From positions 12,024,530-12,088,529 of the forward strand of contig CM072522.1 in NCBI GenBank assembly GCA_036898135.1: a stretch of DNA of 64,000 bases. Reading direction: 5' to 3'. Position numbers and translations under genes: made by a program. The notes under the pieces are model-generated. The model made no database searches, was not told where the DNA came from, and saw nothing but the letters and a program-made list of their open reading frames with translations. This document shows, piece by piece, positions 13,264 through 24,935 of the stretch (position 1 is its first letter; each line of letters opens with the position of its first letter). The DNA is from Oncomelania hupensis (Eukaryota; Mollusca; Gastropoda; Littorinimorpha; Pomatiopsidae).

Positions 13264-13649
13264 TGTTAATATGAGCTGAATCATTTTCGGCGTGAAGTCT
13301 GGAAAACACATCATTGTAACTGATTAAAATGCCGGAGTTTCAATAAAACATTGGTCTGGTTTCTGTTGTCAACCATTTTCGACATCAGTTAGCATGTCTG
13401 CTGCAGGCTGCATTACTCAGTTAGAATGGCCTCCAATTGTTCGTTTTCCAGTTAGAATTACTCCCCTTTGCACCTATTAAAATTTACTCCCACTCAGAAT
13501 AACATTTTTTAATGTGTATTATTCACTTCCATTTTATCAAATGTAATGCTACTTTACAGTTATTAATAACCTTTGTTTTTCATCAGTTATAATCATATTC
13601 CTATGTGAGTGTTTACATTAAAATAGCATTCCTTTAGAAATATTCTGAG

Positions 13650-14385
13650 TATTTTAGAAACTTGGATGATCTACCTAGATATTCCGGTCAAAAGAAAAGA
13701 TGTTCTTACTATATGGCCTCAAAAATGTTCTGAATGATACTAACCTTCATAAATACTGCGGATCGTGAAATGAACCAACTGAACACATTGGCCACATATA
13801 TAGTTGTTTTTTCTTCCCTAAAATGATTGCCAATGTCTACACACTTGTCCTAACAAAATATTTTGGCCATAAATATATCAGGATGTTCTCACCGTGGTCT
13901 AGAAAAGGATCTTAATTACTTCTATCTTCTAACTGAAAGACCAAATATATATAGACGTTAGTAATTCCTATTAAATATGGTGACCTTAAAATGTCCAAAA
14001 GTGAAAACTAAGACTACACAGTTGTTCTAACTGAATATTATTGTCATAGAACGAAAGTTGCTTTCTCTGAAAATGTTGGCTTAAATATGTTCTAATGGAT
14101 ATTACACACAAACAAATCGCATAAACAGTTTTTGGGTTGTTCTAATAGAATATTATACCCAGAAATACACAAAATTAATATTTCTTGTTCTAATGACTGT
14201 GTTTTAGATGAATATTAATTCCAATAAAATTACCACCCACAAAGATATTCCAACCGACATAAATAATATTACCCAAACAGTTGTTCTAACTAAATATTGT
14301 TGCCACAGATGTAAAGATTGTTGTTCAAGTACTGTGGTCTAAAATGACTAACGTCCACATAGTTGTTCTAACTGAGTATTATGGC
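13650..14385. repeat. Degenerate minisatellite-like tract abutting exon 14392
   Basis: Recurring, strongly diverged units with the core GTTCTAAC[TA]GAATATTA plus nearby CCATAGAA/CCACAGA words. The clearest are at about 14020, 14140, 14190, 14280 and 14360, and the last runs into the exon acceptor. Period is roughly 70-110 bases and irregular. Confidence 0.5.
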
Positions 14386-14391
14386 CTGCAG

Positions 14392-15195
14392 GACATTTCC
14401 GCTAACCAACCGGTCACGAACTCCATGGGTTCGAATCCAGTAATCTTGGACTCCGCCTTCGGAGGAGCACCAGCCGGAGCAAACCTGACAGGCGTTGTGA
14501 CAGGAGGTGCCACTTTGGCAGGGCAGACTGGATTCCAGCTTACCGATCCAAAGGCGATCGGTTCACTGTCTACCGGGACCCAGTTCACTGATCCTCAGGT
14601 AACCGGCACACAAACAGCCGATCCACAAGTAACCGGTACACAGTTCATCGATCCACCAGCAACCGGTTTACAGCGCACCGGTCCACAGGTAACCAGTACA
14701 CAGCTCATGGAACCACAGGCAGCCCGCCCACAGGTCACCGATCCACAGGCAACCGGCACACAGCTCGTCGATCAACAGACAACCGGTTCACAGCTCACTG
14801 ATCCACAAGCAAGCGGTACACAACTCACCGATCCACAGACCACCGGTTCACTGTCTACCGGTACTGATCCAGCCTCGGCAGTTCAGCCATCAAGTGACCT
14901 GAGCGCTGTGATTGGTGCTTCAGGTGTTGCAACAGGCTCCAATCCTCTCAAGGCTGCTGCTACCCTAACCCAGTCCTTGACGAACGCCTCCATTGCAGAG
15001 CTTCTCATCAACGCGGCCCAGGCTTTGCTGACCAACAGCAATGATCCGGCAGCCACGGAAGCTGCTGCAGCTGCTTTGGCATTTGCGATGGGTATTCCTA
15101 CAACTACCCTTCCCACCCCTCCTGCTGCATCTGTGGGCGCTGCTTCAGTTGTAGCGACCACCCAGACGCCTTTGACTACTTCAACAGGACCTCAG
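14392..15195 (+). CDS. Exon: TDPQxTGTQ decapeptide repeats followed by Ala-rich helical segment
   Basis: 268 codons, phase 0 at both ends, acceptor ggcctgcag and donor GTAAGC. It opens DISANQPVTNSMGSNPVILD. From about residue 55 to 160 it carries roughly a dozen imperfect 10-residue units (TGTQLTDPQ and variants) with matching DNA repetition. An Ala-rich stretch follows that looks helical (AELLINAAQALLTNSN), then a Thr/Pro linker. The PQ-TG signature resembles the repeats in the exon at 1686, so both parts probably grew by the same slippage process. Function is unknown; a secreted, low-complexity structural protein is the favoured reading. Confidence 0.82.
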
Positions 15196-15377
15196 GTAAG
15201 CTCACGTTGCTTAGAATCCCTCCCCCCCTCATCCTCACACCACCCTGTATCTGCATGACGTTAGAGGTTTGTGTTAAGAGTAGGATACATCCATCTCATT
15301 GTTTTGCCTTGCTCTCTACTTCCTACAAATGCTCACAGTATTCCACACTCAAACCTCAAGGTATCTACTTCGTAGTA

Positions 15378-15437
15378 TGTGGTCCTGATTCGGCTCTTTG
15401 CAGTCTGCTGGACCCTATCACCAATGACTTACTAACT
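15378..15437 (+). mobile_element. LINE/retroposon 3'-tail fragment
   Basis: TGGTCCTGATTCGGCTCTTT, then GCTGGACCCT, matches the tail shared by the retroposons at 21056 and 29648 and the LINE ending at 55378. The rest of 15196-17157 is AT-rich intron with short C and TA runs and no visible gene. Confidence 0.65.
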
Positions 15438-17157
15438 TCGTAGTACAATCATCTTTTGAATGTATGTTCTTCAAAATATCTTGTCCTTTTTTTGTGCTGC
15501 TTGGTTTTACTAGAACAGTTCACCATGTGCAAAACATACTTCATAGAACTATATTATAATCCATCCATTTGTGTCTCGTTTTTTTTTATCAAATCCAAAA
15601 TTTCGGTTTCGTGCAATCTTGTTTATGCTAGATTTGTTCCTAATTTTCCAGAAGTAAAATCTCAAGATTTTATTGCACTGTTCTTTGGTTTTCTTATGTT
15701 CTCGTCCCTGTTTTCCCGACGTCTTCCTCGTTTTGAAAGTTTTACCAATTGTTTCAGAGGCAACCCCTCCCCCCCCCCCCCACACACACACCATTTCTCC
15801 CCAAAATGTTGATATAACTAGCCATCTGGCATCAGTCTTTCGTTTTCTACTGAAGACACATTGCCTATGAAGTCGCGCGATATTTCGCTTTCCTTTTAAA
15901 TGCCTCTTTGGTTTTGCTAAAACGTTTCATTATTTTGCAAAGCCTCAAAACGTCATGTACTCTCTGTCCATCTTGCGTATGTGTTTTAGGGATACATTAG
16001 ATTTGTTCGTTCGTATTTACGTTGACTTGTTCTGTGCCATCTTTGGTTTCTAGAACAGTTCACACTATATTCCAAGATGCGAAGCCAAAATAACCTTCTA
16101 TCCATCAGTTGTTTCTTCCTTCCGCATTATTACACTACAGCGTAGAATATCTTCGGCCATGTTTCTATCTTTATTGCCCTATTGTTTCTCCAGATTATTT
16201 TTTTATTGTTACTTGTTGATTATTAATTCCTGCTATGAAAAGTAGCCAATGGGTAGCAGCATTTGTAGTTTGTTTTGAAACTTTTATATATATATGGGTT
16301 CTTTTCGTAAGAGAACAGATTTATAGTTATTAGAGCTTGCTGTATTATTTGTATTTGTGTCCTTTGTTTTGCCGTGGTGCAACGTCAATGTCAGGCTGTG
16401 GTTTACATCTGCCAACGCTTTTTTCATATTGTTTATGTGTTCCTTTTTCAACATGCTGCATTTTCTGTGCTTTTTTTCTTTAACTCATCGGCCTTAATCA
16501 TTCTACACAAAAGCAAACCAGTTAGATCATTTTGATTTGCAGCCTTGATAAAATCCATCACAGCCATCCCATTATTGGTGAGGAAGAAGTCTGTTAATGT
16601 GTGCTTTTATGCTAGTTGCTCCAAAATGTAAACGCGTACTAGTTCTGTTAGCGTGTGTTTTTTATTTTTATTTTTTACATTATTGGTTGTCGGTGTGTTT
16701 ATTTGTATCCTCCATGTTAATAGACCGACCGGTACAATATGAAACTGGTACTTTTTTCCTTGCATTGATTACATCACTTTTATTAATTAGTTTGAAACCC
16801 CTCTGTACTGATGTGAAACCCATCTGTATTGATATACGTTTCTCTGATACGTAAAGATGGCAGTTCCTTCTGTATGCGCACGTTGAGGGATTGATATCCG
16901 TTTCACACCTGATCATTGTGACTTGTTAAAAATGTGCTGCGTGCGATGTGATGTGAATGTGAAGAAAAGTTGGTCTAATTTTACGTTAGAGACTGCACAT
17001 TGCCACCTGTTTACTGTGTGTTGCACTATTATGGCGCAAGAAGCCAAAAATTGTCAAATTGTTAGTGGACAACACAAAATTCAATTCAATTCAATAAATC
17101 TTTATGACCTCTTACACGAGACCCATCAGTTCTAGCATGTCCAGAGAACAGAGAAGA

Positions 17158-19315
17158 ACAAGAAATCGTCCCAATTATCCGAGAAGACGTTGAGGCAGTG
17201 CAATCGCTGAAGAAGGGGAAGTCAGCGGGAGTGGACAACATACCCGCGGAACTGCTTCAAGCAGGAGGAGAAGCGATGATTGACCCACTCACCATTATCT
17301 GTAACAAGATCTGGCAGAATGGGGAGTGGTCTACACCATGGACCCAGTCGCTTGTCATCACTCTTCCCAAAAAAGGTAACCTTCGAGAATGTGAAAATTA
17401 CCGCACCGTCAGCCTCATCAGCCATCCCAGCAATGTCTTCCTGAAAATAATACTCAACAGGTTGAAATTCCAAGCTGAACAAACCATAGCTGAAGAACAA
17501 AAAGGATTCAGAGCAGGGCGAAGTACCACTGAACAGATTTTCAACCTCAGAATAATCTGCGAGAAATACCTACAGCACCAACAACATCTATATCATGTGT
17601 TCGTAGACTTAAAAAAGGCGTATGACCGAGTCTGGCATGCAGCGCTGTGGGCAACCATGAGAGTGTACAACATCAGCCCTAAAATTATTGAAGTCATCAA
17701 AAGCATGTATGACAAGGCTACCAGTGCAGTCCTCCACAACAGCGCCATCGGAAACAGGTTCAGAACAACAATCGGAATTGCTTCAAGCAGGAGGAGAAGC
17801 GATGATAGACGCACTCACCATTATTTGTGACAAAATCTGGCAAAGTAGGGAGTGACCTACACCATGGACCCAGTCGCTTGTCATCACTCTTCCCAAAAAA
17901 GGTAACTTTCAGGAGTGTGATAATTACCGCACCATCAGCCTCATCAGCCATCCCAGCAATGTCCTCCTGAAAATAATACTCAACAGGTTGAAACCCCAAG
18001 CTGGACAAATCATAGCTGAAGAACAAGCAGGATTCAGGGCAGGGCGAAGTACCACTGAACAGATTATGAACCTCAGAATAATCTGCGAGAAATACCTACA
18101 GCACCAACAACATCTATATCATGTGTTTATAGACTTCAAGAAAGCAGTTGGCCGAATCTGGCATGCAGCTCTGTGGGCAGCCATGAGAGTATACAATATC
18201 AACCCTAGCGCGAGCGTTGTGGCCAAGTGGGCTAAGGCGGGACTAATTTGCCTTGTCCACAGGCCAGAAACAATGGCGCCTGAAAGGTGTGGGATCGATC
18301 CAGCATAGGGGCGTTATGTTTCTCCGAATATTTTTTACTTTCGACTCGGGCAACGTCTCGGGGGTTTTCTGCGGGTACTCCGGTTTGCTCACCCAGCAAA
18401 ATTTAAAAACCACAACTAATATTAGGTAGGTTGGGATTGGGCGCGCCTCGGGCTGCCAAGGCACAGTCAGCATAGGGGGGGGGGGGGGGGGGGTAGAGCA
18501 ATCTCCAACCTCCGTTTTACGGATGACATTGATGGATTGGCTGGAGAGGAACAAGAACTTGAACAGCTGGTACAGAGTCTTGAAACACCACCTCCAGAGC
18601 CTATGGAATGGAAATAAGTGCAGAGAAGACCAAAATGATGACAACAACACCAATGGCATCAACATGGACATCAAATCCCAGACCAATCCCTAAACACAGT
18701 GCTTAGCTTCAAGTATTTATGAGCCATTTTATCAAACAATGAGTCCCGACAGCAAGTCCTCTCCAGGATCGCACAAACAACTGCTGCCCTGACAAGGTCG
18801 AAGTCCATTTGGAAAGACAAGACCATCAGTCTACATTCCAAGGTAAGGCTGCTGCGCTCCCTTGTCATCTCCATCTTCCTTATTCGCTTGCGAAACATGG
18901 ACCCTAACAGAAGATCTACAACGAAGAATACAAAGCATGGAGATGAGGTGCTGTAGAAGACTTCTGGTCATTTCCTATATCCAGCACATCACCAAAGACG
19001 AAGTCCGACAGACCATCACACAAGCCATTGGACAACACGATGACATGCTCACAGTGGTGAAGTAACGGAAACTCCGATGGCATGGCCACGTCACCAGAGC
19101 ATCAGGCCTTGCAAAGACCATCCTGCAAGCCACTGTGCAATGAGGCAGAAGAAGAGGGAGACAGAAAAAGAGGTGGGAAAACAACATTCCAAAATGGAGT
19201 GAAGCCATGAGAGTTGCTGAGGACAGAGAAAGATGGAGGACGCTGGTTAAACGATCATATGTGGTGCCCCAACGAACTTCGAGTTGCGGTATAGGATAGG
19301 ATAGGATAGGTTAGT
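17158..19315 (+). pseudogene. Rearranged RTE-like LINE: RT domain duplicated, SINE inserted, GGATA tail
   Basis: The + strand copy begins inside the RT domain (KGKSAGVDNIPAELLQAGGE) with palm-type motifs (GFRAGRSTTEQIFNL, VFVDLKKAYDRVWHA). At 17776 the sequence jumps back and repeats the part starting LLQAGGEA, so about 440 bases of the RT are tandemly duplicated. At 18210 a SINE (family B) interrupts. After a G run the element resumes at the RTDDIDGLAGEEQE-like catalytic region and continues to the C-terminus and a GGATA-repeat tail (about 19293-19313). Multiple stops and frameshifts show it is inactive. It lies in a host-gene intron in sense orientation. Confidence 0.8.
18210..18456 (+). 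mobile_element. tRNA-derived SINE (family B) inside the RTE copy
   Basis: Same head (GCGAGCGTTGTGGCCAAGTG), B box (slightly degraded, GGGATCGATCC) and body (ATGTTTCTCCGAATATTTTT) as the copy at 7656. RTE sequence lies on both sides, although RTE bases are missing across the junction. Confidence 0.8.
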
Positions 19316-19518
19316 ATAATTATTATTTTTTATAATAGCTTAACCTTTATCAACCGCTTTCTTTAGATCGAAAGATGGTTACTAGTATACCTTTTTCCTG
19401 TAGAGAGCGTGTTCGTTTTAGTATGGTTTATTTGAATTGATTGCAGAACCTTACCCATATTGTACTATAAGATAATGGAACACTTTGTAGTCTGCTAGTG
19501 ATACAGCCACTGTTTGGT

Positions 19519-19541
19519 GTGTGTGTGTGTGTATGTGTGCC

Positions 19542-19584
<43 letters not shown>
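19519..19584. repeat. (GT)n microsatellite
   Basis: Interrupted then pure GT run. The flanking 19316-20487 is intronic and shows nothing else recognisable. Confidence 0.95.
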
Positions 19585-19586
<2 letters not shown>

Positions 19587-20487
19587 CATTGGTGTATTGT
19601 GCTTCATGTGTCTCATCGGTGTATTTTTCTTCTATAACGTATTGCCTGTTGTGTTACTTGCATCCTACTGGTGTCTAGCATGGGTTATATGTATGAAATA
19701 TTTGTAACTGAGTGATTGCTTGATTATAAGATGTCCTAGGCCTATATCATATCAATATATCAAATAAACGGCGAATTACACTCACTTTAACCAAAATAAG
19801 AAAATTAGAAATGTAAAAAGGGTTGGGAAAAAAAAGACGCTTGGCAGCAAGTAATGTTTCTAGTAAGACAGGAAAGTTTGAACAATAGGAGTATATACTA
19901 TACAGTATGCGTTAAGACATTATGCAATTGTGTTGTAACTAGAGGAGTAAAATTGACATGCAGAGAGAAGAAGTAAAATTGTTTTTATTGAGACTGGGAA
20001 AAAAAAGACAACTGGAAAACCACACGGGTTGCTTTATGGAATCAACATGGCACGTATTCGTCCTACAAAACATACTAAATTGAAAACGTCAAAAGTATTT
20101 CTTGTATGAAGTGAACGAGTCCCAAAACATATTGGAGAAAATGGTATAATTATTGAAGTTTCTAAATGTCATGAGAATGTTCGGGAATGGATGGGAAATA
20201 ACAGTGGCAATGAACGTGAACACAGATAAGTTAAAAGAATAATATGTAAAAGCACCGGGAGCATATTTAGTCAAGAAGAGATGGCCCTTAGCTACGGAAG
20301 ACTGATTGTAGAATTAAGTAAGAAGAGAGAATCTCAGAATGGCTGAAGATTTCAGTAAATGTGTTATTGTTGCACTTAGAATCGAAAAGTGCAGTGTGGA
20401 TTTTTCATAGTTCTTGCCGAGGATGACTGATGTGGAGGGTGGGGGTTCGAAGGACAGGCGTGTTCTAATCTAATAATCACATGACAG

Positions 20488-20721
20488 GTGTTCAGCTGGG
20501 CAGCAGCGTCAACCACATATAGCCCAGCAGCTCTCACGACAACACCACCAATGGGGGGATATGCTCCGGTGACGGAGATGTCAGAACACATGGCTGAGAT
20601 GATGGGAGAATCAACACCAGCACCAACATCTCCTACACCACCAGTGGCAATGACGACAACTTCAGCAGTGGTTGTTGAGCCTTCTACCAGTGTTGGAGTG
20701 TCCCCTGTATCTATGCCATAA
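20488..20721 (+). CDS. Probable alternative last exon (Ser/Thr/Pro-rich, ends in stop)
   Basis: After a catgacag acceptor the frame (phase 0, compatible with the donor at 15196) reads VFSWAAASTTYSPAALTTTP. It then stays Thr/Pro/Ser/Met-rich for 77 codons before a TAA. The composition matches the neighbouring exons. A possible AATAAA follows at about 20952. A shorter cassette form ending at 20567 (CCG|GTGACG, also phase 0) is possible. If used as a terminal exon, it would truncate the protein before the large exon at 24936. Neither use can be shown from sequence alone. Confidence 0.5.
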   Translation: MFSWAAASTTYSPAALTTTPPMGGYAPVTEMSEHMAEMMGESTPAPTSPTPPVAMTTTSAVVVEPSTSVGVSPVSMP

Positions 20722-20949
20722 AAGCGCCATAATTGCAATTTTGACAATTTTCACCTGAAATGGTTCCCATATTCTTTTTTTAGTATTCGGGAAATACATA
20801 AAAGATGCTTAGACTGATAAATGGTACTATTTATTTTAAGTGTAATGGCATTGTAGTCCAACTTGATCAGAAGAAAATGTATATGAAATACTAGTCAGTG
20901 GTAGTTCAACTCATTTGTTCTGCATGCTTATTTCTTCTAGTGCCCATAT

Positions 20950-20956
20950 TTAATAA
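20950..20956 (+). promoter_or_regulatory. Candidate polyadenylation signal for the alternative exon
   Basis: AATAAA lies about 230 bases after the stop at 20721, in an AT-rich context. Confidence 0.3.
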
Positions 20957-21055
20957 ATCCTAAGACATTAATTAAATGCGATTATGCAACCTCAGCTAGT
21001 ATTAAAGATCACATTATGATTATTGGGTATCATTATTGTAGACAATTCAAAGTTA

Positions 21056-21655
21056 CCTCCCGTGGGGGGGCCGGGGGTTTCTGTATAAATAGTATCCCCA
21101 CTTTCTGAAAATTTAGTGCTTGAAATTCCCACTGTCACTGTCTTTCTCCTTTTTCTTTCTCATTCCTACTCTGTTCTATCTACTCTACTATCTTCTTCAC
21201 TAGACCAGTCACCTACCTGTTTTCTTGAAAACTTTTCCAAAACTCCTCATTTGTGTATGAGGTCTGTTGAGTTAGCTAGGGGATGTTGGACGCTTTCTGC
21301 CAGGTGGTCACTAGTGCTTCCTATGACGTTATTATTTAGCAATGTGGGCATTTTATATGTAAGTGTTTTGTTGACATGTTATAATGATGTTTATATTCTA
21401 TTTTGTTTTTTTTGTAAACGGGGGTCCGATAAATTAGAGTATAGCCTTAGCGTCCCCTGCGTGGGATGTCTTTATATTGTAAAGTGACCGGATGGTGGAG
21501 TGCCTTTAGTGTTACCACTAGGGTTGTTTCGGCAGATCTTTTATACGAATCAGGAGTGAGTCCTTTTTCAAACAAGTTGTGGTCTTGATTTTGTGGTCCT
21601 GATTTGGCTCTTTGCAGTCCGCTGGACCCTGTAAGCAATGAATAACTGACTAACT
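21056..21655 (+). mobile_element. 600-bp non-autonomous retroposon with LINE-type 3' tail
   Basis: Flanked by a perfect 12-bp direct repeat AATTCAAAGTTA (21044-21055 and 21656-21667). The 5' end is GC-rich (GGGGCCGGGGGTTTC) with TATAAATAG just downstream. The 3' end carries the TGGTCCTGATTTGGCTCTTT / GCTGGACC tail shared with the LINE at 55378-61488. No protein is encoded. Copies with the same 5' boundary are at 29648 and 38430. No tRNA A/B boxes were recognised. Confidence 0.75.
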
Positions 21656-22146
21656 AATTCAAAGTTAATGTGATCGTGTCTTGTTGGTTTAAAAAAAGGC
21701 ATTAATCAGAATAAAATTCTTTGATCACAATCCAAGTTGATTATAATGATTTTGTTGATGAAAATCAATACGTTCAACACTTTTTACGCCAGTGTCTTAT
21801 AATTACATCAGTTTAGCGACCACATTCCGTTGATAAAAATAGGTTTTAGATAGTTAGTTAGTTAGTTAGTTAGTTACAATATATTTGTTGAACAGAATTG
21901 TAGCACTCTCATTAATATGTATATCGCTGTTGATCGGTGGTTTGATCATTCTCAATTTTGTTGATCACAAGTTAATTGTTAATCAGAGTAAATGTCTGTA
22001 CTGTAATTCAGATTTAGGTGGAGCACCAAAAACATGTTAAAGAGATTTCCTTAATTAACGCTAATCCCTGATCGCTTTGTTGACAATAAAATAACGGAGA
22101 ACTGTATATTTTGTGTTAATAATTATCTCTAATTGAGGTTGGGGTA

Positions 22147-22150
<4 letters not shown>

Positions 22151-22207
<57 letters not shown>
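22151..22207. repeat. (AG)n microsatellite
   Basis: About 28 AG units. The neighbouring 21668-22150 and 22208-22700 show no gene. Confidence 0.97.
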
Positions 22208-22210
<3 letters not shown>

Positions 22211-22702
22211 TTTGCCTTTCTTTCTGTTTGAGACTTTCGAGTACATATTACTGGAAGCATATTGTTATTTTGAATGAAGGAAAGTTTGAAATTTATTACA
22301 CGCATAAATATTTCAATACCAAAAGTGGGATCACAACGCCGAGAGTGACAGATGTTGTTTTCTGGGTCGAAGGAAGAAATGTTCTGCTTGTATTTAAAAA
22401 GACTGAAATTAACTTTAACATTCTTTTATTTTTAATTTGTGTGTATGTTGTTGGTGTTGTTATTATAATGTTGCCGTGCATGGCAGCCAAATATCAAACA
22501 CAAAATGTTTTATAAAATAAACAAAGTCTTAGTGTCTCATTTTAAAATTATTTTATTATTTTGTTATAGTCTTGTTTGTAATGTAGAGGAAAAAATAAGA
22601 AAGAAAAATATAAATCTTCATGAAATCAACGTTATAAAGTCCACTTTCCAAGACCTAGTAAGGCGTAATATAGTAATTAAGCAAGCAAGCAACATTGATT
22701 AT

Positions 22703-22741
22703 AGTAATAATAATAATAATAGTAATAATAATAATAATAAA

Positions 22742-22821
<80 letters not shown>

Positions 22822-22951
22822 TGTTGTTGTTGTTATTGCGGTTATTATAAATTATTATTATTATTTAAAATATTATACTATTATACATTATATTATATTA
22901 TATTATATTATATTATATTATATTATATTATATTATATTATATTATATTAT
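22703..22951. repeat. (AAT)n/(TTA)n then (TATTA)n microsatellites
   Basis: AAT units switch to TTA units at about 22743, giving a self-complementary arrangement. A TATTA pentamer array follows at 22884-22950. Confidence 0.95.
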
Positions 22952-23195
22952 AAACTATAATAAGGCAAACTGAAACAAGATAACTTTATGACACAAAAAT
23001 CTAATAAATTATTAAAAGAATTAGACAAAAAAAATATGTATAAAACAAAATGAACCAAGTTATGTTATAAACAGATAAACAAAACTAAATGAATGATCAA
23101 ACAATAACAGTAAAGTCAAAACTAAACCCTGTATATTTATCTTTAAAAATATTTACTTTTCTTCCACATACCTAACACAACTTATTCGCGCGCAG

Positions 23196-23454
23196 AAGAC
23201 TGTGGACTTTGACCCGATGGACAGAAGCGTGATGATTCTGCAAAAGCTTGCTACTGATCTACGAGACGCGTTCGATTCTCGGTTATTGCGCTTGTTTATA
23301 TTTTTCACTGCCAAAGAGTTTATGCTATGTAGAAAACGAGTCGCATCAAGGTTCAACAATGGTTTTAATAGTATCGACTTTGCAGACTTCTCGGCTGCGG
23401 TGCATGATATCCTGTGCATTCTTGCACGGCAGCAAAACGGCAGGGGAGAAAAAG
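23196..23454 (+). other. Unassigned open frame with exon-like borders
   Basis: After gcgcgcag the frame reads KTVDFDPMDRSVMILQKLAT and stays open, with a plausible donor (AAAG|GTGAAT) at 23455. It is 86 codons plus one base. That phase does not join the next host exon at 24936 (phase 0), so I do not place it in the host transcript. It sits immediately beside the foldback element and could be part of a mobile element. Confidence 0.25.
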
Positions 23455-23511
23455 GTGAATTCAAGAAGTATTCAGCACCGCTGACGCTTTCCTGTGGTTC
23501 CGACCATAGGG

Positions 23512-24214
23512 TTAAGCCGTGGTCACACAGCACTCCACGTCTTAATCACGGCCAAAGCGCGTCCAAAATTTGTTACCCGTGGAGTGGACGTTGTTGTTCG
23601 CGTTGATGTCGAGGTTAAGACGAGCTACGGTCGAGGTATAGACGTGGCAGGATGCGGGGAGAAATCTGAACGGCATCGGACGCGGCAAAAAGTTGTGAAC
23701 TGCAAGCCCCGGTCACACAGCCCTTTACGGCTGAATCACGGCCAAAGCGCGTCCAAAATTTGTTACCCGTGGAGTGGACGTGTTGTTTGCGTTGATGTCG
23801 AGGTTAAGACGAGCTACGGTCGAGGTATAGACGTGGCAGGACGCGGGGAGAAATCTGAACGGCATCGGACGCGGCAAAAAGTTTTGAACTGCTCAAAATT
23901 TTAGCCCGCGCACAACCACGGGTAAAACACGCGGTAAAGACGTGCAACACGCGCGTGGTAATCCGTGTTCCGGCAGTGATTAGAACTTGGGGAGACGCGG
24001 TAAGACGCGAAAGTTTAGCGTTCAGTCATTGGACGCATGTACCGCGTTGGAATCACGGGAAATAGCGTGTGTTTAGCGGCTTATCACTGACAAAGCACTA
24101 CCTACAAACTTTTTGCCGCGTCCGATGCCGTTCAGATTTTTCCCCGCGTCCTGCCACGTCTATACCTCGACCGTAGCTCGTCTGCCGTAAAGGGCTGTGT
24201 GACCGGGGCTTTAT
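23512..24214. mobile_element. Foldback element: 190-bp direct duplication plus inverted arm
   Basis: Units at 23512-23702 and 23703-23893 are near-identical direct copies (GTTACCCGTGGAGTGGACG and GAGCTACGGTCGAGGTATAG in each). The segment 24104-24214 is the inverted copy of the unit minus its first internal ~90 bases. The outer ends read AGCCCCGGTCACACAGCCC and its reverse complement, like terminal inverted repeats of a MITE. GC-rich and unlike its surroundings. Confidence 0.8.
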
Positions 24215-24935
24215 ACATTATCTTTTCTAGGAAACAGAGCTAGAGATCATCTATAGTGTCGTTTCCCTAGCCTTTTCGAGCGTACGATATGCATGTTTTA
24301 AAAAGTCATTTCATTCGCTGGCGTTTCGCTGCTGTACCTCCAAAATTGGATATGTAGCTACATGTAAGGTAATCGAGTTAGGTTGCTCCTCGTTCGAGGC
24401 TTGACGACTTTGCGAAAACGTGCTGCAGGTGGGTATCACGGGTGTGAAATTTGGGTGTGACGTTCTGTTTTACACATGCTGATGATCGAGATATTGGCTG
24501 AATTACACGTACAATTGATTTTGCGAGGATCAACGATGAACTGCCATTGCATTGTTGGCGTATGTAAGCTGTCCGCTAATGGAGGAGCGTTTTAATTTCT
24601 GTCAACACTCTTCCACAACGTTGAGCGCGTCATTCATCGTTGATCATCCCATAGCATACCCGTTGAACGGCTTCCAATGCTCAGTTGTTGATTGGACCGC
24701 TTGAAGTGTTCATATGTGGAACGAACGCGCAATGAAAGGGACCTGTTTTATATTAACATGTAACGTCCCGAGCAAGAGAATCGGTACCTTATGGTTCATA
24801 ATTATGTGGAGATGTGATGCTGGGTGCATTTTCTTTGCAATAGTATAATTATTCATGTGCACAAGATAATAACTATGGTGTCTATGGTCCAAAGGTTTTC
24901 AGGCATGTGTGAAGAAGTGTGTGCGATGGTTGCAG
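24215..24935 (+). other. Intron, no recognisable content
   Basis: No gene, RNA or known repeat seen; ends at the gatggttgcag acceptor. Confidence 0.5.

Noticed and set aside
13650..14385. CRISPR-like array
   Set aside because: Units are diverged and irregular, and the genome is plainly eukaryotic.
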